64,000 nt of DNA from Prochlorococcus marinus CUG1417. Its GTDB lineage: Bacteria; Cyanobacteriota; Cyanobacteriia; PCC-6307; Cyanobiaceae. A program made the position numbers and the translations under genes. Below the pieces are notes generated by a model, which saw only the letters and a list, made by a program, of their open reading frames with translations, was not told the DNA's origin and did not search any database. The DNA lies in assembly GCF_017695975.1 (NCBI RefSeq), contig NZ_JAAORN010000001.1, forward strand, positions 248,001-312,000, read 5' to 3'. Of the stretch, positions 1 through 9,441 are shown piece after piece (position 1 is the stretch's first letter; every line of letters starts with the position of its first letter).

Positions 1-80
1 CAGAACTTATTTTTAACGCATCAGGATTAATTTTGGAATAATTATTAGATGAACTAATTACCATTATCTTAGATTTTTTT

Positions 81-121
81 CTATATGCAGTATAATTACA
101 ATTTATTTACGCTGCATATAG
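81..121. repeat. Perfect 10-bp inverted repeat upstream of ntcA
   Basis: CTATATGCAG at 81-90 and its exact reverse complement CTGCATATAG at 112-121 are separated by 21 bases. The arm centres are 31 bases apart, close to three helical turns, so both arms would face the same side of the DNA. No T-run follows, so it does not look like a terminator. It could be an operator for an unknown regulator or an RNA stem; the sequence alone does not decide. Confidence 0.5.
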
Positions 122-202
122 TGTAATTTTACTTAAAAAATATTGAAGAAACTGAAGCTAAAAGAAAGGAGTTTATAAAAAAAACAATAAGAATTCAAAA
201 TT

Positions 203-216
203 GTTACTGTTGCTAC
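203..216 (+). promoter_or_regulatory. Probable NtcA box for ntcA autoregulation
   Basis: GTT-N8-TAC at 203-216 differs from the NtcA consensus GTA-N8-TAC at one base. A TAAATT hexamer at 239-244 lies 22 bases downstream, the usual layout of a class II NtcA-activated promoter. The same hexamer stands 23 bases after the perfect NtcA box of amt in this window. The predicted transcript start is near 250, leaving a short leader before the ATG at 265. NtcA autoregulation is known in cyanobacteria; this site is an inference. Confidence 0.5.
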
Positions 217-264
217 AAGATTTTTTGAGGTGTCTTCTTAAATTTTTTAATAGTAAAGTTATTT

Positions 265-999
265 ATGATACCTTCTTCTCGAGGATTAAGCCGCTTGAGT
301 TCGCATCAATCCGGACAAAGTAAAAGTAACTATGTTGGTGAACGTTTTCCAATCAATAAAACTTTAATGGAAGTAATTAAAGGTCTTGAGGGTGCAAGTA
401 CAGAAATGGTTGAGAGATCTAAAACAATATTTTTCCCTGGTGATCCTGCTGAGAGAGTTTATCTTATAAGAAGAGGAGCAGTAAGGTTGTCAAGAGTTTA
501 CGAGTCAGGTGAAGAGATAACTGTTTCTTTGTTAAGAGAAAATAGTCTCTTTGGTGTTTTATCTCTTCTGACAGGACATAGATCTGATCGTTTTTATCAT
601 GCAATAGCATTCACAAGAGTAGAAATGATAACAGCACCTGCAAATTCTGTTTTAAGAGCAATAGAGGAAGATGCATCAGTAGGTTTATTATTGTTACAGG
701 GCCTTTCAAGTAGAATCCTGCAAACAGAAACAATGATTGAAACTCTTACTCATAGAGATATGTCTTCTCGATTAGTAAGTTTTTTAATGGTTCTTTGTAG
801 AGACTTTGGAGTAGCAAGTGAAAAAGGTATTACAATTGATTTAAGACTTTCACATCAAGCCATTGCTGAAGCTATTGGTTCAACGAGAGTAACAATTACA
901 AGATTACTAGGAGATTTGAAGGATTCGGGCCTTTTAGTTATTGAAAGAAAAAAGATTACAGTTTTTGACCCTATAGCTCTTGCGAAAAGATTTAATTGA
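265..999 (+). CDS. ntcA: Global nitrogen regulator NtcA (CRP family)
   Basis: NtcA is the cyanobacterial activator of nitrogen-assimilation genes; it binds 2-oxoglutarate and works with PipX. The 244-residue protein has the effector-binding beta-roll at about 50-150, including the NtcA hallmark [14 protein letters not shown], a long dimer helix, and a C-terminal helix-turn-helix from about 196 ([20 protein letters not shown]). The N-terminus is about 20 residues longer than in freshwater NtcA. A likely autoregulatory NtcA box lies upstream. It is followed on the same strand by a DUF3084 gene, with a small 6-bp hairpin (1002-1018) between them that lacks a T-run. Confidence 0.97.
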   Translation: MIPSSRGLSRLSSHQSGQSKSNYVGERFPINKTLMEVIKGLEGASTEMVERSKTIFFPGDPAERVYLIRRGAVRLSRVYESGEEITVSLLRENSLFGVLSLLTGHRSDRFYHAIAFTRVEMITAPANSVLRAIEEDASVGLLLLQGLSSRILQTETMIETLTHRDMSSRLVSFLMVLCRDFGVASEKGITIDLRLSHQAIAEAIGSTRVTITRLLGDLKDSGLLVIERKKITVFDPIALAKRFN

Positions 1000-1038
1000 T
1001 TCATCATTCATTATGATGTAATGATTGTATGAAAAAAT

Positions 1039-1998
1039 GTGGCTTGGATTTTAATTGTTTTTTTAATATTTCTCGGAGGACTAATTGCACCATTTGGGGA
1101 TCTTCTTGGTACGAAGATTGGTAAAGCAAGATTTAGTATTTTAAAATTAAGACCAAAGAAAACAGCAACAATCGTAACGATAATAACTGGAGGTTTTATT
1201 AGTGCAGTTTCGATTGGATTATTGATCTTAGTAAGTGAAGAATTTAGGCAAAGACTTTTTGTAGATATTCCTTTTTTACAAAAAACTTTAGATGAGAGTA
1301 AAAAGGCGCTTATTCCTTTGAAGGAAGAAAGAAAGAGACTTGAAGATAAAATTATCAAAAAAGAAAAGGAATTAAATCAACTAAAAAGTGATGTCAAAGA
1401 ATTTAGAAGAGGAAATGTAGTTATTAAAAGAGGTCAAACTTTATTTATTGCAAAAGTTACTTCTAATTCAAATATAAAAATAGATTTAGGAAAGATTTAT
1501 AATAGTGCAGATAAATATGTTCATAAAATTGTAAAGCCTACTAAAAAAGAAATAAAAAATATTCTTTTATGGAGACCTAGTGATATTTCTAAAATTGAAG
1601 AAGTAACCTCAAAAGAGGGAGATTGGATCATATTGATTAAATCAGCAACTAATATTTTGAAAGGAGATGATTTTGTTTTTGTATATCCAGAGTTGCTCCA
1701 AAATAAATTCATCTTAAGAAGAGGAGAAGTTATTACAAGCGAAATTCTCGAAAGAAAAGATTTTGAGAATAAAAATATTAATTTAGAAATTAAAAATTTG
1801 TTGAGTCAAACAAGAGATGAAATTAAGTTACGAGGATCTATTGTTAACGAAATTAAGACAAGAGGGAACTTTATTAACAAAATAAGAGATTCATTAAAGA
1901 TAAATCAAAACAATAAATATCGATTAGATGTTGTATCTTTACAAGATAGTAAAACTGCTGACCCAATAATTGTTGATTTGAATATCACTAAATTATAA
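1039..1998 (+). CDS. DUF3084 domain protein, membrane-anchored with coiled coil
   Basis: This is a conserved cyanobacterial protein of unknown function. The start is a GTG at 1039. Two hydrophobic segments near residues 2-20 and 44-62 flank a basic stretch, and a charged helical region at about 75-125 (rich in K and E) is a likely coiled coil, so the bulk probably lies on one side of the membrane. The C-terminal half is a beta-rich soluble domain. It sits 40 bases after ntcA and 7 bases before a RuvC-like gene, so the three may be co-transcribed. DUF3084 assignment is from family recall; function is not known. Confidence 0.75.
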   Translation: MAWILIVFLIFLGGLIAPFGDLLGTKIGKARFSILKLRPKKTATIVTIITGGFISAVSIGLLILVSEEFRQRLFVDIPFLQKTLDESKKALIPLKEERKRLEDKIIKKEKELNQLKSDVKEFRRGNVVIKRGQTLFIAKVTSNSNIKIDLGKIYNSADKYVHKIVKPTKKEIKNILLWRPSDISKIEEVTSKEGDWIILIKSATNILKGDDFVFVYPELLQNKFILRRGEVITSEILERKDFENKNINLEIKNLLSQTRDEIKLRGSIVNEIKTRGNFINKIRDSLKINQNNKYRLDVVSLQDSKTADPIIVDLNITKL

Positions 1999-2005
1999 AT
2001 TTTTT

Positions 2006-2443
2006 ATGTCTAAATATCTATCCATAGATCCTGGTAAATCTAAATGTGGTTTGGTTTTAGCTGAAATAAGTGAAAAAAAAGTTTATAAAGCCATTATTCT
2101 TAAAAGCGAATTACTCGAGGGATATGTTAGAAATTTAAATACCTCCGAAAATATATCAAAAATTATTATTGGGAATGGTACAACTAGTAGAGAGATTAGA
2201 GGAAAACTAGATTTTTTTAAAAAGGAAATAATAACTTTTGAAGAAAAAAATACTACCTATAGAGCAAAAGCAAGATATTTCGAACTCTTTCCAGTTAGAG
2301 GCTTGCAGTGTTTAATTCCAAGGGAGGTTTTTATTCTTAATAAGAATCTCGATGCGATATCGGCGTTGATAATTTTGGAGGATTATTGCAGAATTCAATT
2401 TACTTTAAATCAAAATATGGATTTTAAAACTTGGCTGAAATAG
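2006..2443 (+). CDS. RuvC/YqgF-like RNase H-fold protein
   Basis: The 145-residue protein opens with YLSIDPGKSKCGLVL, which matches the first strand and catalytic Asp of the RuvC/YqgF resolvase fold (a D-P-G motif). A central stretch IIIGNGTTSREI resembles the second strand of the fold. The family acts on branched nucleic acids or in pre-16S rRNA processing; which of these applies here cannot be told. It begins 7 bases after the DUF3084 gene, and its 3' end overlaps the convergent DUF3146 gene by 20 bases. Confidence 0.65.
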   Translation: MSKYLSIDPGKSKCGLVLAEISEKKVYKAIILKSELLEGYVRNLNTSENISKIIIGNGTTSREIRGKLDFFKKEIITFEEKNTTYRAKARYFELFPVRGLQCLIPREVFILNKNLDAISALIILEDYCRIQFTLNQNMDFKTWLK

Positions 2444-2681
2444 TAAATTTATATTCATTTCCTGCTTCTAGTTCATAATCTTTTTTCAATAAAAATCTCA
2501 ATAATGCATTCTCAATTAAGGCTCTTCCAAGTGGAGGATTCACTAATAATTTACCTTTATTAAAAGACCATGTAAAATCCCATTTAAATTGACTAGCTTC
2601 TACTACTCCCTTAATTTGCTTTTTTGAGAAGCAATATTCTTTAATAATCAAATTAGCTATTGTTTCTGGTTTGAAAGGCAT
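2424..2681 (-). CDS. DUF3146 family protein
   Basis: A small (85 residues) conserved cyanobacterial protein, probably DUF3146, with no known function. It has no membrane segment or signal peptide. It lies 3 bases downstream of pth on the same strand, so the two are probably one transcript. Its 3' end overlaps the converging RuvC-like gene by 20 bases. Confidence 0.65.
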   Translation of the reverse strand: MPFKPETIANLIIKEYCFSKKQIKGVVEASQFKWDFTWSFNKGKLLVNPPLGRALIENALLRFLLKKDYELEAGNEYKFTISAKF

Positions 2682-2684
2682 TTC

Positions 2685-3287
2685 TTAAATATGGTCTTTA
2701 TCAAAAGAATTTAATTCGTTAATTATATATTCTTCTTTTTTACAATTTAGTTGTTCGAGTGATTCTATTACTTTCTTGTAAACTTTATCCAATATTGAGT
2801 TTTCTTCTAGAGAAATATTGCCCAAAACATGTGAAATAGTATTGAAATTATTTTTTCCTTTTACAGATTTAGGGGATCCAATACCAATTCTGATTCTATT
2901 AAATTGATTAGTCTGCAATTTTTCAATTATGCTTTTAAGACCATTATGTCCACCTGAACTTCCTTTTTTTCTAAATCTTATTTTCCCTAGAGGAAGATCT
3001 TTATCATCGACTATTATAAAAATTTGATCTAAATTAATTTTGTACCAATCTATTATTGCTTTGACCGCATCACCACTATTATTCATAAACGTATTTGGTA
3101 AAAATAATCTATAAGTCAAATCATTGATTTTAAATTCTGAGCAAGAACTTTTCAATTTATTTTTTAGTATAAAATTCGAATTATATTTTTTTGATAGGTT
3201 TTCTAATAGCAAAAAACCTATATTATGTCTGCTTTTCGAGTATTGTTTCCCAGGATTCCCCAAACCTATTAAATATATTTCATTCAT
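2685..3287 (-). CDS. pth: Peptidyl-tRNA hydrolase
   Basis: Pth frees tRNA from peptidyl-tRNAs that drop off the ribosome. The 200-residue protein starts with the family signature GLGNPGKQYSKSRHNIGF, where His21 is the expected catalytic residue. LPNTFMNNSG supplies the conserved Asn, and IIVDDKDLPLG the Asp that activates the histidine; GSSGGHNGLKSI is the glycine-rich substrate loop. The length is normal for the family. The ATG at 3287 directly precedes the signature. Confidence 0.96.
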   Translation of the reverse strand: MNEIYLIGLGNPGKQYSKSRHNIGFLLLENLSKKYNSNFILKNKLKSSCSEFKINDLTYRLFLPNTFMNNSGDAVKAIIDWYKINLDQIFIIVDDKDLPLGKIRFRKKGSSGGHNGLKSIIEKLQTNQFNRIRIGIGSPKSVKGKNNFNTISHVLGNISLEENSILDKVYKKVIESLEQLNCKKEEYIINELNSFDKDHI

Positions 3288-3429
3288 GACGAATTTCTAA
3301 ATCTCTTTTCATTGAGAATTATAAATATTCATTCAAAATATAACTAAGTTAATTAAAACAAAAGTTCTAAAAGTTAAATAAGTAATATTAAATTTATTTT
3401 AAATAGACTTTTTAGGGAATTTCGGAAAA

Positions 3430-3630
3430 TTAATTTCCGTTCCAATCTACTGAGAAGCCTTGCAGTAGCAGGGATTGGTTATAAATTTGAAGAAGAATAA
3501 CTAAAAAAACTAATAGTAACAGACCTATGACTGTCATTACAGGAACTGCTCCCCAGCCAGGTACGACTTTTCCTTGACCAGAATTTCCAATTGCTTTTAA
3601 AAGACTTCCTAATGCTGTTTTTTGGCCCAT
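3430..3630 (-). CDS. psbH: Photosystem II protein PsbH
   Basis: PsbH is a one-helix PSII core subunit beside CP47, needed for stable PSII and for QA/QB function. The 66-residue protein has the typical N-terminal [18 protein letters not shown] stretch, [11 protein letters not shown] just before the membrane helix (about 31-50), and the C-terminal [10 protein letters not shown]. It is divergent from psbN across 80 bases that hold a palindrome with -10 boxes on both strands (3665-3682). Confidence 0.97.
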
Positions 3631-3664
3631 GTTGAATTCACAAAATCGAATATTATTTCGCTAT

Positions 3665-3682
3665 TGTATAAGAACTTATACA
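3665..3682. promoter_or_regulatory. Palindrome with mirrored -10 boxes between psbH and psbN
   Basis: TGTATAAG at 3665-3672 and CTTATACA at 3675-3682 form a perfect 8-bp inverted repeat around two bases. Each arm reads TATACA towards its own gene, so each could be the -10 element of one divergent promoter, giving leaders of about 20 bases for psbN and 28 for psbH. A structured RNA motif named psbNH has been described between these genes in cyanobacteria; I cannot tell whether this is that motif. Confidence 0.5.
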
Positions 3683-3710
3683 TAAATTGTTTACAAACTT
3701 AGCAAAATTG

Positions 3711-3863
3711 ATGCAAACTTTATCATCCGCTCCAGATCCTGCTGTTTCTATAGCAGTAACTATTCTGGCTTTACTTCTAGCTTTAACAGGTTTTGGGTTA
3801 TGGACTGCATTTGGACCTAAAGCTGCAAAACTTACAGATCCTTGGGATGATCATGATGATTAG
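3711..3863 (+). CDS. psbN: PsbN, photosystem II assembly protein
   Basis: This 50-residue single-helix protein is an assembly factor for the PSII reaction centre rather than a PSII subunit. It reads MQTLSSAPDPAVSIAVTILA and then GLWTAFGPKAAKLTDPWDDH, the typical conserved C-terminus; the membrane helix spans about 12-32. It is too short for many ORF callers but matches the family over its full length. It lies divergent to psbH, a pairing kept in cyanobacteria and chloroplasts, and is followed by psbI. Confidence 0.96.
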   Translation: MQTLSSAPDPAVSIAVTILALLLALTGFGLWTAFGPKAAKLTDPWDDHDD

Positions 3864-3971
3864 TTTCCACCAAAGTATTTCAAAATTTTCCAAAAATACA
3901 AAAAGTAAACCTTTTTCCGTAAATTAAATATAAATTTAATAGGATATAAATCTGTTAGCACACGTAATTCT

Positions 3972-4100
3972 ATGCTTGCCTTAAAAATTTCTGTTTACAC
4001 TATTGTTTTTTTCTTTGTAGGAATATTTCTCTTTGGATTTTTAGCTAGTGATCCAACTAGAACACCAAACAGAAAAGATTTAGAAAGTCCTCAAGATTAA
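3972..4100 (+). CDS. psbI: Photosystem II reaction centre protein PsbI
   Basis: PsbI is a one-helix PSII core subunit next to D1 and CP43. The 42-residue reading frame begins [19 protein letters not shown] and has the family ending [18 protein letters not shown]. It lies 108 bases after psbN on the same strand and 13 bases before the DUF3769 gene. Confidence 0.96.
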
Positions 4101-4113
4101 TCATTTAACTTGA

Positions 4114-6123
4114 TTGACTTTGAATTCAGGAATATCAAAAAAATTAATAGTTTCTTTTCTTTTATTTATTAATTCCATACAGACAACAAGATCTGCTGAA
4201 TTTCATAAAATTAATGAAATTGAAAATAATGAAGCTAATCTTCTAAGTCTGGCTAGAACACTTAAAAATAAAAATATATCAAATCCATTATTAATTAATT
4301 ATTTTCAGACAATTCCTTTAGAAAAAAAACCTATAGAGGAAAATTCAGAGCAACTTATAGCTGACTTAAATACAAAGCGAGATGAGGTAGTTATCCAATC
4401 AGATAAACAGTCTGAAATAAATAATGTTCTATTTGCAGAGGGTAACGTATCTGTCTCATACAAAGGTAAACTCCTTAGGGCTGATAAATTAATTTATGAA
4501 AAGCTAAATAAAAAAATTAGTGCTGAAGGAAATATAACTTTGTTTTTTGGTGAGCAAATATTCAAAATGTCTAAACTTGAATACAATTTTAAAAATGAAA
4601 AAGGATATTTATTAGACGTAAAAGGCTCTATAAATTCTGATAAATTAATTACTGACTTATCAGAAAATTTTTATGATTCAGATTTTCAAAAGCTTCAAAA
4701 CTTACTGAATTTTAAAAAAAAGGTAGTTTTAAATACTCCTGATAAAGTGAATAATTGGATTTTTTCCTCTGAAAAAATTAATATTGATGGGGAAAAGTGG
4801 AAGAGTGATAAAGCAATATTTTCTAATGATATCCTTCAATTTAAACAAGTAAAAATTGAGATTAATTCATTGGAAGTTCGCTCTTTCAAAGATGAATTAA
4901 GATTTAGGTCTTCTTTGAACTATTTAGTTTTAGATGAAAATATTTCAATCCCATTTTGGCTTGGTAATAGAAAGCTTACTAAAGCTGAACAAAACAACCT
5001 TGATTCAAAAGCTAGTTGGACATTAGGTTATGACAAGTTAGATAAAGATGGTTTGTTTATTGGAAGAAAACTAAATTCTATAGATTTAGCTGATGATTTT
5101 TTTATTGATTTAGAACCACAATTTTTAATTCAACGTTCATTAAATGGATATACAAAGAGTTTTGTAAAGGATGGCGATTCAATAACTGGAGAAAAGAAAG
5201 AAAGAGGTGCTGAATTGGCTGACTATTTTGGGTTTGAATCTCAAATAGTAGGGGAGGTTAATAGCTGGGATTTGGAAATAAATAATCAAATTAATTCTCT
5301 TGATAGTAATAAATTTCCTGATGCACTTAGATTAAAATCTCTTTTGAAGAAAGAAATTAATTTCTTAAATGATAAATGGGATAAAAGTTTTTATGGAGTT
5401 TATAGAGATAGAGTATGGAATGGTTCATTAGGGGAGGCTGAAATTTATTTAGGTTATGGTTCAAAATTAGAAAAGAAACATACTTGGGAAGTAAATGGCA
5501 CTACCAATTTTGAAGTTTTGTCTTTAGGTTTAGCGCATTTAAAAGGAGAGGAGTTAATTAGTAAAAACTTAGTTGGTAGTCTAAAAGGTAATTTGTTTTA
5601 CTCTTTAGATAAAAACATTCCATTAAGTGTTGATAAACCTAAAAATAAAACTATTGATAGTTCATATGAGTATATCTATGAGCCAATTCAAAAGGGACTT
5701 AGCCTAAATACAAGAATGTCAGCATTATATTCCCTATACGATGATGGAAAACATCAAAAATATATTGGTTTGGGTTTTGGTCCAGAATTAATTTTAGGTA
5801 ATTTCCAAGATAAAGCCTTTGACTATACAAGAATTAGTATTTTTCCTTTTTATAAATTTAAAAATGGAGAAAGTGTATTTAAATTTGATCAAATATCTGA
5901 AAAATTGACTTTAGATATTGGTTTTGATCAACAAATTTTTGGACCAATAATTTTTGAGAGTAATGGGACATTAAACTTAGATGGTGATTCTAGTGACTAC
6001 GGAAAATTTATAGATTCTAAAATATTAGTTAATTGGAAAAAAAGATCTTATGAATTTGGTATTTTTTATCAACCTCATAATCAAGCAGGAGGCGTTTCAT
6101 TTAATCTCTTTGGATTTAAATAG
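4114..6123 (+). CDS. DUF3769 protein, OstA/LptD-like outer-membrane candidate
   Basis: The 669-residue protein starts with a probable signal peptide (cleavage near TTRSA-EF, residue 28). A region at about 85-165 is a repetitive beta structure of the OstA/LptA type (VLFAEGNVSVSYKGKLLRAD, then ISAEGNITLFFG). The long C-terminal half has alternating beta-strand sequence ending in an aromatic residue and Lys, as in outer-membrane barrels. This fits cyanobacterial DUF3769, thought to be an LptD-like envelope protein. The start is a TTG at 4114 or 4120. Its stop codon abuts that of leuD. Confidence 0.65.
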   Translation: MTLNSGISKKLIVSFLLFINSIQTTRSAEFHKINEIENNEANLLSLARTLKNKNISNPLLINYFQTIPLEKKPIEENSEQLIADLNTKRDEVVIQSDKQSEINNVLFAEGNVSVSYKGKLLRADKLIYEKLNKKISAEGNITLFFGEQIFKMSKLEYNFKNEKGYLLDVKGSINSDKLITDLSENFYDSDFQKLQNLLNFKKKVVLNTPDKVNNWIFSSEKINIDGEKWKSDKAIFSNDILQFKQVKIEINSLEVRSFKDELRFRSSLNYLVLDENISIPFWLGNRKLTKAEQNNLDSKASWTLGYDKLDKDGLFIGRKLNSIDLADDFFIDLEPQFLIQRSLNGYTKSFVKDGDSITGEKKERGAELADYFGFESQIVGEVNSWDLEINNQINSLDSNKFPDALRLKSLLKKEINFLNDKWDKSFYGVYRDRVWNGSLGEAEIYLGYGSKLEKKHTWEVNGTTNFEVLSLGLAHLKGEELISKNLVGSLKGNLFYSLDKNIPLSVDKPKNKTIDSSYEYIYEPIQKGLSLNTRMSALYSLYDDGKHQKYIGLGFGPELILGNFQDKAFDYTRISIFPFYKFKNGESVFKFDQISEKLTLDIGFDQQIFGPIIFESNGTLNLDGDSSDYGKFIDSKILVNWKKRSYEFGIFYQPHNQAGGVSFNLFGFK

Positions 6124-6747
6124 CTACAATATTGGAGTATTAAATTTTAAATAAGGTAAATCATTTAATTTTTCTTCAATAAGATTTTCATTTTCAAGAA
6201 GTGTCGAAGTTGCATCCCATTCCCCTGATAAAAACATTTTTTTTGAGCTTTCCTTAATCTCAAGATTAAAATTAAAATCTTTTGATTTTGCTAAAGAATT
6301 GTTCAGATCAATTTCTAAAAATAAAAATTGATTATCGCAATAGTTTTGTATTTCTTCTATGGATGTTTTAGGCAGCGTAAAACATGGGATTCCAATTGCA
6401 ATACAGTTGCCGTAAAAAATATCGGCGAAACTCTCTCCTATGATTGCTTTTATGCCCCATCTCATAAGTGCTTGGGGGGCATGTTCTCTGCTGGAACCAC
6501 ACCCAAAATTGCTATTTACAATTAGTATATTGGCATTTTTGTTTTCCTCTAGATCGAAAGGATGCCTTCCCTTTAAAGTTTTTCTGTCGTCCTCAAAAAC
6601 AGATTCACCCAATGAATCAAAGTTAACACACTTCAAGAAACGCGCTGGAATTATTCGATCTGTATCAATGTCGTTACCAATCAAGGAAATACATTGCCCG
6701 TTTATTTTTTTAATTTTTCCAATTGGTTGGAGATACTTGGATTTCAT
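6124..6747 (-). CDS. leuD: 3-isopropylmalate dehydratase small subunit
   Basis: LeuD pairs with LeuC to convert 2-isopropylmalate to 3-isopropylmalate in leucine synthesis. The 207-residue protein carries the swivel-domain signature [15 protein letters not shown] and [17 protein letters not shown]. It overlaps the end of leuC by 4 bases (ATGA type), so translation is probably coupled. Its stop codon abuts that of the converging DUF3769 gene, forming a TAGCTA hexamer. Confidence 0.96.
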   Translation of the reverse strand: MKSKYLQPIGKIKKINGQCISLIGNDIDTDRIIPARFLKCVNFDSLGESVFEDDRKTLKGRHPFDLEENKNANILIVNSNFGCGSSREHAPQALMRWGIKAIIGESFADIFYGNCIAIGIPCFTLPKTSIEEIQNYCDNQFLFLEIDLNNSLAKSKDFNFNLEIKESSKKMFLSGEWDATSTLLENENLIEEKLNDLPYLKFNTPIL

Positions 6748-8153
6748 TGGTTGATAAATTCTCGAACGTCACTGACTTTGCCATTAATTGCAGCAGCAGC
6801 AACCATTGCTGGACTCATGAGTAGTGTTCTCCCGCTGGAAGATCCTTGTCTACCCTTAAAATTTCTATTACTAGAACTAGCACTAACTTGATTACCTATT
6901 AGCTTATCTGAATTCATTGCCAAACACATTGAGCAGCCTGGTTCTCTCCATTGAAATCCAGAATCCTTAAATATCTGATCAAGACCTTCTTGTTTTGCTT
7001 CTTTGGCAACTTTTTCTGAACCAGGCACTACAAATGCTTTTACATTCTTAGATACTTTTTTGTCTTTTAACACTTTAGCTGCAATTCTTAAGTCACTGAT
7101 TCGCCCATTTGTGCAACTGCCTATGAAACAAACTTCTACTGGAACATCTTTTATTGATTGTCCTGGCTTAAAACTCATATATTCATAAGCCTCTTCAGCA
7201 ACTAATTTGTCATTTGGGGATAATTCATCTAAAAGGGGGATCTGTTGATTAATGCCTACACTTTGTCCCGGAGTAATACCCCAGGTAACAGTCGGTTCTA
7301 TTTTAGAAACATCTATTTTAATTACATCATCATAAATTGAATTTTCATCGCTTTTTAGTGATTGCCACCATGTGAGTGCTTTCCCCCAATCCTCATTTTT
7401 TGGTGCGCATAATTTGTTTTTTATATAACTAAAGGTCTTTTCATCAGGGTTTATATAGCCGCATCTTGCTCCTCCCTCAATAGACATATTGCATATGGTC
7501 ATTCTTTCTTCCATTGATAATGCGTTGATCGCAGGCCCTCCGAACTCATATGCAAAACCCACCCCAGCCTTTACACCTAGTTTATTAATAATATGAAGAA
7601 CTAAATCCTTAGCATAAACACCTTTAGATAGTTTATTCTCACACCAAATTTGCCTAACCTTTAACTTGTTCATGGCTATGGTTTGTGTAGCAAGAACATC
7701 TCTTACTTGGCTTGTACCTATCCCAAAAGCAATTGAACCAAAAGCTCCATGAGTTGAAGTATGTGAATCTCCACAAGCGATTGTCATTCCTGGCTGAGTT
7801 AGCCCTAATTCTGGTGCTACTACATGAACTATTCCTTGATTACCACTACCAATATTAAAAAATCTTATTTTATGTTCTCTGCAATTCTTCTCAAGTGTTT
7901 CAATCATCTGTTCAGCGAGCTTATCTTTAAAAGGCCTGCTTTGATTATCTGTTGGAACAATATGATCAACAGTGGCAACGGTTCTTTCAGGGAATTTTAC
8001 TTTTAAGTTTTTGTCTTTTAAAGCGCCAAATGCTTGAGGACTCGTAACTTCATGAATAAGATGAAGACCAATAAATATTTGATCAGATCCTCCAGGAAGA
8101 CTTGAAACTTTATGTAAATCCCAAACTTTATCAAATAGGGTATCTTGACTCAA
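6744..8153 (-). CDS. leuC: 3-isopropylmalate dehydratase large subunit
   Basis: The catalytic 4Fe-4S subunit of isopropylmalate isomerase, 469 residues, of the aconitase family. The cluster ligands are visible: [13 protein letters not shown] supplies one Cys and [13 protein letters not shown] supplies two. [13 protein letters not shown] is the N-terminal active-site signature. It is the first gene of a leuC-leuD pair with a 4-base overlap. It lies 13 bases downstream of cinA on the same strand, so glyA-cinA-leuC-leuD may be one transcript. Confidence 0.97.
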   Translation of the reverse strand: MSQDTLFDKVWDLHKVSSLPGGSDQIFIGLHLIHEVTSPQAFGALKDKNLKVKFPERTVATVDHIVPTDNQSRPFKDKLAEQMIETLEKNCREHKIRFFNIGSGNQGIVHVVAPELGLTQPGMTIACGDSHTSTHGAFGSIAFGIGTSQVRDVLATQTIAMNKLKVRQIWCENKLSKGVYAKDLVLHIINKLGVKAGVGFAYEFGGPAINALSMEERMTICNMSIEGGARCGYINPDEKTFSYIKNKLCAPKNEDWGKALTWWQSLKSDENSIYDDVIKIDVSKIEPTVTWGITPGQSVGINQQIPLLDELSPNDKLVAEEAYEYMSFKPGQSIKDVPVEVCFIGSCTNGRISDLRIAAKVLKDKKVSKNVKAFVVPGSEKVAKEAKQEGLDQIFKDSGFQWREPGCSMCLAMNSDKLIGNQVSASSSNRNFKGRQGSSSGRTLLMSPAMVAAAAINGKVSDVREFINQ

Positions 8154-8166
8154 TTTTTAAAAATAG

Positions 8167-9441
8167 TTACTCTCTATTTGATAATAGGATTAATCTGAGG
8201 CTGTTCAAACACACATTTACACTTAGTGTTTGAATTTCTATTCTATTTCGCGTTGAATTGAATAGTTTTTTTATATTCGATATATGATTATTCGGTCCTG
8301 AAATTGAGATATAGACAAGTCCAACCGGTTTATCTTGACTGCCTCCGTTAGGACCAGCTATTCCACTAATTGCTATTGCCCAATCTGCTCCTAATTTTTC
8401 TTTTACATTAATTGCCATGGCCTCACAAACTTCTTCAGAAACAGCTCCATATTTTGTAAGCTTTTCTTCCGAAATATTTAGTAATGAATTTTTTAGCTCA
8501 TTACTATATGAAACAATACTACCTTGAAAAACTTGAGATGAGCCTGATATTGATGTTAGTGATGAAGATAGAAGTCCTCCGGTGCAGGATTCAGCAAAAA
8601 CAATAGTTTGGTTCCTCTTGGTTAATTCTTTTATTAAAACGCTAGGAAGAGTATCATTATCCTCTCCAAAAATAAATTTCGAAAAGTCTCTTTTTAATTT
8701 TTCTTTTACAGGTTTAATTATATTTTTTGCTTCTAGGTCATTCTTTGCTCGCGCTGTGATTCTGAGTTTAACTTCTCCTAAGTTTGCATATGGAGCAACA
8801 GTTGGGTTTTTAAGATGTAATAGATCGTTAATTTTTTCTGCAACGCTAGATTCTCCAATGCCTGCAAATTTAAGAGTATTTGAAAAAAAGGAATAACTAT
8901 CTGAGAATTTGGTTTTAACAAAATCATATGCCGTCTCTTCCCACATGGTTTTCATTTCACTGGGTACTCCTGGGAAAGTAAGAATAGTAAATCCTTTTAT
9001 TGGTTCCCAAATCATCCCCGGGGCAGTGCCTCTAGGGTTATTAATTATCTGAGCATTTTTTGGGAAGAAACATTGTTTCCTTAAGATAGAGGAATCGTCC
9101 TTTAGCTTTGAGTTTGAGAGTTTTTGTTTAATTTCATCCCATAAGTGCGGTCTTTCAAAAAGAGATACATTAAAAGATTTGGCTATTGCTTCAGTAGTTA
9201 AGTCATCTGGGGTTGGTCCCAAGCCACCCGTTGTAATTAAAAGATTACTTCTTTTTGATATTTCTTGAATTATTTTTATAATTCGATCACAATTATCACC
9301 TACAGTTGATTGCCTAAAGTGGTTCAGGCCTAATTGAGACAACTGTACGGAAATCCATTGAGCATTTGTATTTATGATATTTCCTAAAAGTAGCTCCGTC
9401 CCAATAGAAAGAATTTCAACTCCCCTGGAATTAGGACTCAT
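8167..9441 (-). CDS. cinA: CinA family protein (NMN amidase/ADP-ribose pyrophosphatase type)
   Basis: The 424-residue protein joins an N-terminal molybdopterin-binding-like domain (about 8-175, with [14 protein letters not shown] and [11 protein letters not shown]) to a C-terminal PncC-type amidase domain (about 260-424, with [13 protein letters not shown]). The family recycles pyridine nucleotides: it cleaves ADP-ribose and deamidates NMN. The competence-related name is historical. It overlaps the end of glyA by 4 bases, so the two are probably translationally coupled. Confidence 0.93.
   Translation of the reverse strand: MSPNSRGVEILSIGTELLLGNIINTNAQWISVQLSQLGLNHFRQSTVGDNCDRIIKIIQEISKRSNLLITTGGLGPTPDDLTTEAIAKSFNVSLFERPHLWDEIKQKLSNSKLKDDSSILRKQCFFPKNAQIINNPRGTAPGMIWEPIKGFTILTFPGVPSEMKTMWEETAYDFVKTKFSDSYSFFSNTLKFAGIGESSVAEKINDLLHLKNPTVAPYANLGEVKLRITARAKNDLEAKNIIKPVKEKLKRDFSKFIFGEDNDTLPSVLIKELTKRNQTIVFAESCTGGLLSSSLTSISGSSQVFQGSIVSYSNELKNSLLNISEEKLTKYGAVSEEVCEAMAINVKEKLGADWAIAISGIAGPNGGSQDKPVGLVYISISGPNNHISNIKKLFNSTRNRIEIQTLSVNVCLNSLRLILLSNRE

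Larger units (their letters stand above)
1..264. other. Non-coding region upstream of ntcA
   Basis: I see no credible open reading frame here. The stretch is very AT-rich. It holds a perfect 10-bp inverted repeat (81-90 and 112-121), two short GTA-N4-TAC elements (90-99 and 123-132), and a near-consensus NtcA box at 203-216 followed by a -10-like hexamer at 239-244. It is most simply the control region of ntcA, possibly also the tail of a gene outside the window. Confidence 0.6.

Noticed and set aside
1002-1018. 6-bp hairpin CATCAT/ATGATG after ntcA
   Set aside because: Not followed by a T-run, so not a convincing terminator; could be chance in AT-rich DNA.
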